Origin: an uncultured Alphaproteobacteria bacterium
GTDB taxonomy: Bacteria; Pseudomonadota; Alphaproteobacteria; HIMB59; GCA-002718135
Length of the DNA stretch: 64,000 bases
Direction of reading: 5' to 3'
NCBI GenBank assembly: GCA_902625365.1
Contig: CACOAX010000004.1
Coordinates: forward strand, 1-64,000
Both the position numbers and the translations under genes were made by a program. The notes beneath the pieces are model-generated. The model was not told where the DNA came from. It searched no databases and worked only from the letters and a program-made list of their open reading frames with translations. Shown here piece by piece: positions 53,093 through 60,181 of the stretch. The stretch's first letter is position 1. Each line of letters starts with the position of its first letter.

Positions 53093-53919
53093 TGAAATAT
53101 TTAAACATTAACAAAATAATTTGTTATTTTATTCTAATTATATCCAGTATTTTTTTTATTTTGCCAATTTTATGGATGTTTTTGCAATCTTTTAAAAATG
53201 CAAAAGATACAATTGCTATACCGCCAAAAATTTTTTTCTCACCGACTTTTTCAAATTATCTAAAAGTTTTGAAAAATGATTACTTTTGGGAAGCTACTTT
53301 TGATAGTGTTATAGTATCACTAATGTCGGTTTCTGTGGCCCTTGCTATTGGTATTCCATTTGCATATGCTTTAGCTAGGTTTAATTTTAGAGGCAAAAAT
53401 GAAATTGCTCACTTTATTTTATCAACAAAAATGCTACCTGGGATTGTTATAGCAATACCTTTGGTTCAAACCTTCAATTATATAAATTTATTAGACACAC
53501 ATATTGGAGTTAGTATTGCTCATATACTTTTAATGCTTGCTGTTATAGTTTGGGTTATGAGAGCTTTTTTACAGAACCTGCCAATCGATCTTGAAGAAGC
53601 TGCTCTTCTTGACGGTGCTAGCAGATTAAGAATCATATGGTCCGTCATACTGCCTATTGCTAGACCTGGGATTGTAACCGTTACAGCATTATCTTTCTTA
53701 TTTTCATGGAATGATTTATTTTTTGGTTTAACATTAGGTAGTTTTGATGTTGTTCCATTACCTATATATTTAACTACTGAATATATTGGCTATTTGGCAG
53801 TAAATTGGGGTGAATTATCAGCAGCAGGTTTATTATCAACTTTTCCTATTATTATTATTGTAATTCTTTTAAGAGATAATCTTATAAGAGGTCTGTCACT
53901 CGGAGCAATTAAAGGTTAG
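53092..53919 (+). CDS. Sugar ABC transporter permease 2 (SmoG/MalG type)
   Basis: A 275-residue partner permease. The EAA loop reads LEEAALLDGASRLRIIWSVIL near residue 167, close to the consensus. The N-terminal FILPILWMFLQSFKNAKD and the membrane segments are standard for MalG-like subunits. The expected MalK-like ATPase gene is missing: the next gene 32 bases downstream encodes a sterol-desaturase-family protein. Confidence 0.92.
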   Translation: MKYLNINKIICYFILIISSIFFILPILWMFLQSFKNAKDTIAIPPKIFFSPTFSNYLKVLKNDYFWEATFDSVIVSLMSVSVALAIGIPFAYALARFNFRGKNEIAHFILSTKMLPGIVIAIPLVQTFNYINLLDTHIGVSIAHILLMLAVIVWVMRAFLQNLPIDLEEAALLDGASRLRIIWSVILPIARPGIVTVTALSFLFSWNDLFFGLTLGSFDVVPLPIYLTTEYIGYLAVNWGELSAAGLLSTFPIIIIVILLRDNLIRGLSLGAIKG

Positions 53920-53951
53920 TTTTTTTTGAAATATATTGATATATTTATAGA

Positions 53952-54899
53952 GTGAATAAAAAAAGGAATACAGGATGGAAACCAGATTATAAACTACAAT
54001 TTAGTCCTATTTTTTCTGACCCCCTTAATTTTATAAAAATTATTAAATATTTATTTTTTTATCCTGGTTTAATCGTGCCATGGAATTTATTTTTTTTAAT
54101 ATTAAGTGCCATTATATTTTATCTCTTAACACCTGAGATAGAAAACTTTTATTACTTTAATTACAAATTATATTTATTAATATTTTTTAGGAATCTATTA
54201 TTAATAGTTTGTATTTGGGGTCTTCTGCATTTTTTATTATACAATTTAAAAATACAAAACGAAGAATATAAATATAATTCAGAGTTTCCTAAATCAAAAA
54301 ATAAAGTATTTTTATTTAATAATCAAACTTATGATAATATTTTTTTTACAATATTTAGTGGTGTTCCAATTTGGACAGCTTACGAGTATTTTTCTTATTA
54401 TTGTTTTGCAAATGATTATTTTCAATCAATTTCACTTGTATCCAATCCAATTTATACAATCTTCTTAATTGTTTTATTTATACCAGTTTATCATGAGATC
54501 CATTTTTATTTAATTCATAGGCTAATACATATAAAATCTATTTATAAGTATGTACATTATGTTCATCATAAAAATATAAATCCTGGGCCATGGTCTGGTT
54601 TAGCAATGCATCCAATAGAACATATCTTATATTTTTCAGGAGTTTTGGTATTTTTATTATTACCATCACATCCGTTATTAGTTGTATTTTTTATAACTAG
54701 AGCTTCTATTGGTCCAGCGTTAACACATTCGGGTTTTGATAAAATTTTGATCAATGACAATAATTTTTTAGAGGCGGGTCATTATCAGCATTATTTACAT
54801 CATAAATATTTTAATTGTAACTTTGGTGATATAATTATTCCTATTGATAAGTGGTTTGGCACATTTAATGATGGTTCTGCAGAGATAAAAAATAAATAA
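53952..54899 (+). CDS. Sterol desaturase / fatty acid hydroxylase-family membrane protein, copy 2
   Basis: A 315-residue paralogue of the protein at 38256, sharing NNQTYDNIFFT/NDQTKDNLFYT, HFYLIHRLIH, HYVHHKNINPGPWSGLAMHPIEHILYFSG and HYQHYLHHKYFNCNFG with the His clusters intact. The start is GTG. It lies where the transporter ATPase gene would be expected, just behind two permease genes, so it may act on the imported compound or share its regulation. It would need reductant from the ferredoxin system 18 kb away or from another donor. Confidence 0.85.
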   Translation: MNKKRNTGWKPDYKLQFSPIFSDPLNFIKIIKYLFFYPGLIVPWNLFFLILSAIIFYLLTPEIENFYYFNYKLYLLIFFRNLLLIVCIWGLLHFLLYNLKIQNEEYKYNSEFPKSKNKVFLFNNQTYDNIFFTIFSGVPIWTAYEYFSYYCFANDYFQSISLVSNPIYTIFLIVLFIPVYHEIHFYLIHRLIHIKSIYKYVHYVHHKNINPGPWSGLAMHPIEHILYFSGVLVFLLLPSHPLLVVFFITRASIGPALTHSGFDKILINDNNFLEAGHYQHYLHHKYFNCNFGDIIIPIDKWFGTFNDGSAEIKNK

Positions 54900-54917
54900 C
54901 TATCTAATTTTAATAGA

Positions 54918-55481
54918 TTATTCTTTGAAAAGAAAAATATTTGCTTTAATTCTTATTTCATCTTTAAGAATAGTAGTGTTTTTCCAACTACCAATTCCAA
55001 TATCGAATTCATTTCTAGAGAATGATATTTCACTTTTTATCTGAACTAACTCACTAGCTAATTTTATAACTTCAATATCAATAGGAATTTTTTTACTCTT
55101 ACCCTTAATTGTCAATTCACCCATCAAATTTATTTTATTATCTTCATAGTCAAATTTAAAATTATTTGTATCTATGAGTCCGAAAGGAAATTTTTTAGCA
55201 TCAAAGAAAACTTTGCTAAGTACTAAATTTTTATACCGTTTATAATTAAAGTCTAAACTATCTATATTAACATTTATTAGTGCCTTATTATTATTTTGAT
55301 TTGATAAATCTAAAGAAACAAAACCATCAAATGTATTAAATTTTCCAATAACATTTTTTGCAAACAAAACTGGAACTTCAAATTCTATACTAGAAATATT
55401 TTTATCTATCGTCCATAAATCATTAGCTATAGTCTGTTTACAATACAGAAAAATTAAAAATAAACTAAATACTACTTTCAA
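54918..55481 (-). CDS. YceI-family periplasmic protein
   Basis: A YceI lipocalin-like protein, thought to bind isoprenoid-type lipids. The domain begins DLWTIDKNISSIEFEVPVLFAKNVIGKF and continues with the beta-rich core and GELTIKGKSKKIPIDIEV. An ATG at 55523 lies 59 bases inside rnhA and is poorly placed. I prefer the TTG at 55481, with AAGG 7 bases before it, which starts a clean signal peptide (MKVVFSLFLIFLYCKQTIA) and gives 187 residues. It still overlaps rnhA by 17 bases. Confidence 0.8.
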   Translation of the reverse strand: MKVVFSLFLIFLYCKQTIANDLWTIDKNISSIEFEVPVLFAKNVIGKFNTFDGFVSLDLSNQNNNKALINVNIDSLDFNYKRYKNLVLSKVFFDAKKFPFGLIDTNNFKFDYEDNKINLMGELTIKGKSKKIPIDIEVIKLASELVQIKSEISFSRNEFDIGIGSWKNTTILKDEIRIKANIFLFKE

Positions 55482-55893
55482 TATATTGCCTTGCCAGTTC
55501 ATCAGCCTTCTCATTGAATTCAAGACCTGAGTGACCCTTAACCCACTTCCATGTTACACTATGTTTACTAATTAAAATATCTAATTGCATCCATAATTCT
55601 TTATTTTTTACTATTTTTTTTGCTGATGTTTTCCATCCATTTTTTTTCCAATTTGTAATCCATGACTCAATGCCATCCTTTACATATTTGCTATCGGTAT
55701 AAATTATTAATTCTTTTTTTATCTCAAAATATTCCAGTGCTTTTATTGCTGCTGTAAGTTCCATTTTATTATTAGTAGTATGCTGATCTCCGCCATTTAA
55801 TAAAATTTCTTTGTTATTATCCAAAATTACTACACCCCATCCACCTTTACCTGGGTTTCCCGAACATGCACCATCAGTATAAATATTAATCAT
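55465..55893 (-). CDS. rnhA: Ribonuclease HI
   Basis: A 142-residue RNase HI that removes RNA from RNA-DNA hybrids. All four catalytic acidic residues are visible: Asp in YTDGACSGNPGKGGWG, Glu in KMELTAAIKALE, Asp in IYTDSKYV and Asp in FNEKADELARQYI, along with GHSG. It begins on the last base of thrB and leads into the YceI gene, so the group from ispH to YceI is likely one transcript. Confidence 0.95.
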   Translation of the reverse strand: MINIYTDGACSGNPGKGGWGVVILDNNKEILLNGGDQHTTNNKMELTAAIKALEYFEIKKELIIYTDSKYVKDGIESWITNWKKNGWKTSAKKIVKNKELWMQLDILISKHSVTWKWVKGHSGLEFNEKADELARQYIESSI

Positions 55894-56843
55894 TATTCAA
55901 AAATATTATTTTGTTGATGCCATTTTAAAATATTAGAATATTCAAATGGGTCTTTTTGAACAACTACAGCGTTAGGTGGATGATAAATATAATCATGTAC
56001 TCTCGTAGATAATATTCTAACAGCTGCAGCTCTTAATAAAATATTCAATGATTCCTTTTCAAGATCACTTAATTTTCTTAGTTTTTGGTATTCCTCAAGA
56101 ATTGTCAAGCAGTTTTGTTTGTTAAAGTTTTTACCATTTTCATTAAAGCACCAATCATTAATAACTATAGCTAAATCGTACACATAAAAATAATAACATG
56201 AAAAGTAGAAATCTATTACTCCGGAAATTTTTTCATCTTTAAAAAAAATATTATCTCTAAACAAATCAGCATGAATAACACCACAAGGAATATTAGTTGG
56301 CCAATAATTTTCTAAATAATCTATTTCATTTTTTAACAAATACATTGTTTCATTAAACTTCTCAGATTTATTATTAAGACACTTTTTATAAATATTTTTC
56401 CAATCCTTCAAATCTAAGCTATTAGATCTTTTTTCATCAAAATTTAGGGTAAGATTGTGTAAATTAGCAATCATTTTTCCAACCTCCTTACACATTGCTA
56501 AGTTTGGTTTTTCAATACTTTTACCTTCTAGAAAAGATATAATAACAGCAGTTTTATTCTTTATCTTTTTTAATATTTTTCCATTTTTGTCTGGGATAGT
56601 TTTGGGGCATTTAAAGTTATTTTTATTTAAAAAGTTTTTTAAATTTATAAAAAAAGGTAATTCTCGTTCAGTAACTCTTTTTTCAAAAATTGTTAAAATA
56701 TATGGCTGATTGTTACAAAAGATTTTAAAATTTGAGTTTTCTATTCCATCAATAATTTCTTCAAAGCTCTCTAAATTACCAATTGTGTAGTCAGATATAA
56801 ATTTTTCTATATCCTCTTTAAATAATTTAGTGAAAACTGCCAT
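55893..56843 (-). CDS. thrB: Homoserine kinase (APH-fold type)
   Basis: A 316-residue ThrB of the aminoglycoside-phosphotransferase fold used by many proteobacteria, distinct from the GHMP-type enzyme. The catalytic loop is GVIHADLFRDNIFF near residue 187 and the Mg-binding Asp is in SGVIDFYFSCYYFYVYDLAI near 206. The order ispH-thrB-rnhA is common in alphaproteobacteria, which supports the name. It supplies phosphohomoserine to the threonine synthase encoded at 15922. Confidence 0.9.
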   Translation of the reverse strand: MAVFTKLFKEDIEKFISDYTIGNLESFEEIIDGIENSNFKIFCNNQPYILTIFEKRVTERELPFFINLKNFLNKNNFKCPKTIPDKNGKILKKIKNKTAVIISFLEGKSIEKPNLAMCKEVGKMIANLHNLTLNFDEKRSNSLDLKDWKNIYKKCLNNKSEKFNETMYLLKNEIDYLENYWPTNIPCGVIHADLFRDNIFFKDEKISGVIDFYFSCYYFYVYDLAIVINDWCFNENGKNFNKQNCLTILEEYQKLRKLSDLEKESLNILLRAAAVRILSTRVHDYIYHPPNAVVVQKDPFEYSNILKWHQQNNIFE

Positions 56844-56846
56844 TTT

Positions 56847-57788
56847 TTATACGTTTAGTTTTTGTGGAACTTTAAAAAATACATCTTCTTTTTGATAATG
56901 GCCTTCATTCACTTTAACTTCAAAATGTTTTTTCAAATTATCAAGAAGTTTTTTAACAAGTATTTCTGGTGATGATGCGCTTGCCGTTATTCCGATATTT
57001 TCAGACTCTTGAAATATATTCAAATTCAAGGAATCAACATCTTCTACTAAAATAGCTTTTTTTGACCCATAATTTTTTGCAACTTCAACTAATCTTAAAG
57101 AATTTGATGAGTTACTTGCACCAATGACTAAAAAATAATCACATTGATCAGCTATTTTTTTAACAGCCTCCTGCCTATTTGTTGTAGCATAACAAATATC
57201 ATTCTTTTTTGGTTCTATAACATTTCTAAAATGTAATTTTATCTCTTTAATTATGTCTTTAGTATCATCTACTGATAGAGTTGTCTGAGTTACATAAGCA
57301 ATCTTATCATTTTGTTCAAAGGGTAATTTTTTAACATCTTCAACTTTTTCTACCAAATAAATTTCTTTATTAGTTTGACCCATAGTTCCTATAACTTCAG
57401 GATGATTCCTATGACCAATTAAAATTACAGGGAGATTTTTTTTATCAAAATTTTCCACCTCTTTATGAATTTTGCTAACAAGTGGACATGTTGCATCGTA
57501 ATATATTAAGTTTAAGCTTAAAGCTTCTTTTGGAACTGTTTTTGGAACACCGTGAGCAGAAAAGATAACCGGTCTACTTTTATCTTGAATTTCATTAAGC
57601 TCCTCAACAAAAATAGCTCCTTGTGATTTAAGATTTTCAACAACAAATTTGTTATGAACTATTTCATGACGAACATATACGGGAGCTCCATATTTTTTTA
57701 GAGCACCTTTAACCATTTCTATAGCCCTATCAACTCCTGCACAAAAACCTCGAGGTCCTGCAAGAAATATATTAAGTTTTTTAGTCAT
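56847..57788 (-). CDS. ispH: 4-hydroxy-3-methylbut-2-enyl diphosphate reductase
   Basis: IspH performs the last step of the MEP isoprenoid pathway with a [4Fe-4S] cluster. The three cluster cysteines are in GPRGFCAGVDRAIEMV, YYDATCPLVSKIHKEV and NDICYATTNRQEAV, and the catalytic Glu lies in VEEVDSLNL-adjacent sequence typical of the family. The 313-residue length is normal. It starts the leftward group ispH-thrB-rnhA-yceI, 112 bases beyond the end of the ATP synthase operon. Confidence 0.95.
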   Translation of the reverse strand: MTKKLNIFLAGPRGFCAGVDRAIEMVKGALKKYGAPVYVRHEIVHNKFVVENLKSQGAIFVEELNEIQDKSRPVIFSAHGVPKTVPKEALSLNLIYYDATCPLVSKIHKEVENFDKKNLPVILIGHRNHPEVIGTMGQTNKEIYLVEKVEDVKKLPFEQNDKIAYVTQTTLSVDDTKDIIKEIKLHFRNVIEPKKNDICYATTNRQEAVKKIADQCDYFLVIGASNSSNSLRLVEVAKNYGSKKAILVEDVDSLNLNIFQESENIGITASASSPEILVKKLLDNLKKHFEVKVNEGHYQKEDVFFKVPQKLNV

Positions 57789-57900
57789 TTAAATTTGTTA
57801 ATATTAATTTCAGTTAATTGATAATACTATAGATTTTGTATATCTTTTAATATTTATTTCTTAATATTGTAGGCAAATTTTGGAATAATTAAATCTACTT

Positions 57901-58386
57901 CTAGTTTTTTAGAACAGAGTTAAATTCAGTAATTGATTCTTCAATTAAAGCAGATTTTTTGTCATTACTAAGATTTTTAAGCAAAATACTTCTTGTAGTC
58001 TCTATTGCAACGCTTGATATATAATTTTTTATAGAGTTATTGGTATCTCGAACTAATTGTTCAATCTTATTTTCAGCCAATATTTTTCTTTTTTCAATTT
58101 GGTCAGTTAATTTAGAGGCAGATATATCTTTCAATTCAGATATCCTTTTTTCAGATTCCAAATTTAGATTTAGTATTTCCTTTTCTACCTTGGTTTCTCT
58201 CTCTTTTAATTCGTCCAAAGCTTTTTGAGCCTCATTTTTTAAATTCTCAACTTCATCTATTTTATTTTTTATATCTTTTATTTGAGCATCTAAACTAGCT
58301 GTAAGAATTTTTCTTACTGGATTAAAAATAGCTGCAATAAATAGAATAAAAGATACCGCAACCCAAAATTGAGGATCAGAAAACAT
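57901..58386 (-). CDS. atpF: ATP synthase F0 subunit b
   Basis: A 161-residue peripheral-stalk subunit: one N-terminal membrane helix (FWVAVSFILFIAAIFNPV) followed by a long charged coiled coil (residues 30-120). It is the last gene of the atpI-B-E-b'-b operon and starts at the stop of the b' gene. Two different b-type subunits are the rule in alphaproteobacteria. The F1 genes are not in the window. Confidence 0.9.
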   Translation of the reverse strand: MFSDPQFWVAVSFILFIAAIFNPVRKILTASLDAQIKDIKNKIDEVENLKNEAQKALDELKERETKVEKEILNLNLESEKRISELKDISASKLTDQIEKRKILAENKIEQLVRDTNNSIKNYISSVAIETTRSILLKNLSNDKKSALIEESITEFNSVLKN

Positions 58387-58877
58387 TAGTTAAAACTACC
58401 TTTATTTGTTACAATAACTTTATTAAGCTCATTGTCTGATAATTCTATATCTGTGATTTTCCCTACAGTTAGTTTTGTAATATTAGCTATTTCATTGTTA
58501 ATATTTTTCATTTGATCATCTTTACTTTTTAAAATTTCTTTTTCTGCATCAGAAACTTTTTTTTCTAAATCTTTGTCAAGTGAAGAAAGCTGAGAAGAAA
58601 CATCTTTTTGTAAAGTATTGATTGTTTCTTTAATTTTCTCATCTGTTTCTAGTTTAGCCTTATTGATTTGATTATTAATTTTTTTTTCAATTTCCATTGC
58701 TTGTTCTTGAAGCTCTTTTGCTGAAGATAAATTATCATCTATTTTATTTTGTCTTTTCTCTAAAACTGTATCTATCCTTGGAAGTGAAACCCTCCACAAA
58801 AATACAAATAAAAAAGTAAAGAATACAGCTAACCAAAAGAGCTGTGAAACAAAAAACTCTGGATTTAATTGAGGCAT
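58386..58877 (-). CDS. ATP synthase F0 subunit b'
   Basis: A 163-residue second stalk subunit with the membrane helix LFWLAVFFTFLFVFLWRVSLPRID near the N-terminus and a coiled-coil rich in Lys and Glu. PxIDxVLExRQxKI after the helix is typical of b' (sometimes called AtpG or AtpF2). It lies between atpE and atpF and forms a heterodimer with b. Confidence 0.9.
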   Translation of the reverse strand: MPQLNPEFFVSQLFWLAVFFTFLFVFLWRVSLPRIDTVLEKRQNKIDDNLSSAKELQEQAMEIEKKINNQINKAKLETDEKIKETINTLQKDVSSQLSSLDKDLEKKVSDAEKEILKSKDDQMKNINNEIANITKLTVGKITDIELSDNELNKVIVTNKGSFN

Positions 58878-58894
58878 TAATTAATTATTAAGTA

Positions 58895-59119
58895 TTATCC
58901 AAATAAAATAACCAATGCTATTACTAGCGCGAAAAGTGCAATCGCTTCAACTAATGCGAAACCTAACATTGTCATTGTAAAAACTTCACCTCTTGCCGCT
59001 GGATTTCTTCCAACTGCTTGTATAAAAGATGAGAAAATATTCCCAATTCCAATACCTGATCCAATAACACCGATAACGGCTAAACCCGCTCCGATTACTT
59101 TTGCTGCTTCAATTTCCAT
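58895..59119 (-). CDS. atpE: ATP synthase F0 subunit c
   Basis: A 74-residue two-helix proteolipid. The ion-binding Glu is in GFALVEAIALFALV in helix 2, and helix 1 carries the glycine-rich GAGLAVIGVIGSGIGIGNIF. The polar loop RNPAARGE is conserved. No second Glu/Gln in helix 1 of the Na+ type is visible, so it is expected to be proton-driven. It has a good AGGAGG ribosome-binding site. Confidence 0.96.
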   Translation of the reverse strand: MEIEAAKVIGAGLAVIGVIGSGIGIGNIFSSFIQAVGRNPAARGEVFTMTMLGFALVEAIALFALVIALVILFG

Positions 59120-59137
59120 AAGTCCTCCTATTTTAAA

Positions 59138-59872
59138 TTAATGTAAATGATAAGCATCGTTAATATATAAACACGTCAGTATTGCAAACACATATGCTTG
59201 CAAAAAAGCAATTAAAATTTCTAATCCTGTTAAAGCTACAATGAAAGCTAAAGGAAAAACTCCTGTAAAAAATGGCATGGAAACGACAAAGCCCGCAAAT
59301 ACTTTTAGTAGTGTGTGACCCGCTAGCATATTTGCAAACAGTCTAACTGATAAACTTATAGGTCTTGATAAATAAGAAATCACCTCAATAGGAATAAGCA
59401 GTGGATGCATGTAAAATGGTACACCTGGTATATAAAAGAAAGTAAAAAATTTAATTCCATGATTAATAAACCCTAGAATGGTTACACCAATGAATACAAC
59501 TGCTGCTAAAGCAAATGTAACAATAATATGGCTCGTGAAAGTAAATTGGTATGGTATCATACCTACCATGTTGCCAATTAATACAAACATGAATAAAGAG
59601 AACACAAATGGGAAATACCTTTTACCATTATCTCCAACTGTATCAGAGAGAAGCTGAGCTATAAAATTATACATCAATTCTGAAATAAGCTGCATCCTAG
59701 AAGGGATAATTGATCTTGTGTTCACTGTTAAGGTTAAAAAAAGAGTAATTACTAAAACAGTAATCATCATAGCAAAAGATGAATTTGTAAAAGAAATGTT
59801 ATAACCGCCAAATTCAATATTAGATATTGGATCAATTTCGAACTGTTTTAGTGGACTGTCTTTTGCGGCCAT
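59138..59872 (-). CDS. atpB: ATP synthase F0 subunit a
   Basis: A 244-residue polytopic subunit with the essential Arg in PISLSVRLFANMLAGHTLLKV near residue 170 and the C-terminal IAFLQAYVFAILTCLYINDAYHLH. It forms the proton half-channels next to the c ring. It lies between atpI and atpE with 21 and 18 bases of spacing. Confidence 0.96.
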   Translation of the reverse strand: MAAKDSPLKQFEIDPISNIEFGGYNISFTNSSFAMMITVLVITLFLTLTVNTRSIIPSRMQLISELMYNFIAQLLSDTVGDNGKRYFPFVFSLFMFVLIGNMVGMIPYQFTFTSHIIVTFALAAVVFIGVTILGFINHGIKFFTFFYIPGVPFYMHPLLIPIEVISYLSRPISLSVRLFANMLAGHTLLKVFAGFVVSMPFFTGVFPLAFIVALTGLEILIAFLQAYVFAILTCLYINDAYHLH

Positions 59873-59893
59873 AATTATTATTGAATATTAAAA

Positions 59894-60181
59894 TTACCTT
59901 TGCTTTTCAATGCGACGCATTACACGATAAACGTTCAAAAATCCAGCTAATGCGCCAAATATGAAGAAAATAATTAACCCTATTGGTTTAGTATTAAAGT
60001 AATTATCCACAATAAGCCCAATTCCAACTCCAACAACTAGTGCAGCTATAATTTCTGTACTAATTTTAAAACCAAATCCTGCACCACTTTCTTTTTTTTT
60101 AATATTAGGTTCTTTATTTTGATTATCTAAATTATCAATTTTTTTACCTAATTCTTCTAAATTTTTATTTTTATAATTCAT
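59894..60181 (-). CDS. atpI: ATP synthase assembly protein AtpI
   Basis: A 95-residue protein with a charged N-terminal part and two membrane helices (IIAALVVGVGIGLIVDNYF and PIGLIIFFIFGALAGFLNVYRV), the AtpI/Atp1-type layout. It helps c-ring assembly or Mg2+ supply; its role is accessory. The gene overlaps the end of smc by 11 bases, which is an unusual junction and suggests co-transcription of smc with the atp operon. Confidence 0.88.
   Translation of the reverse strand: MNYKNKNLEELGKKIDNLDNQNKEPNIKKKESGAGFGFKISTEIIAALVVGVGIGLIVDNYFNTKPIGLIIFFIFGALAGFLNVYRVMRRIEKQR

Noticed and set aside
57789-57900. tRNA or small RNA in the gap between ispH and the atp operon
   Set aside because: No cloverleaf, no GC-rich stem and no conserved motif found; probably only the ispH promoter.
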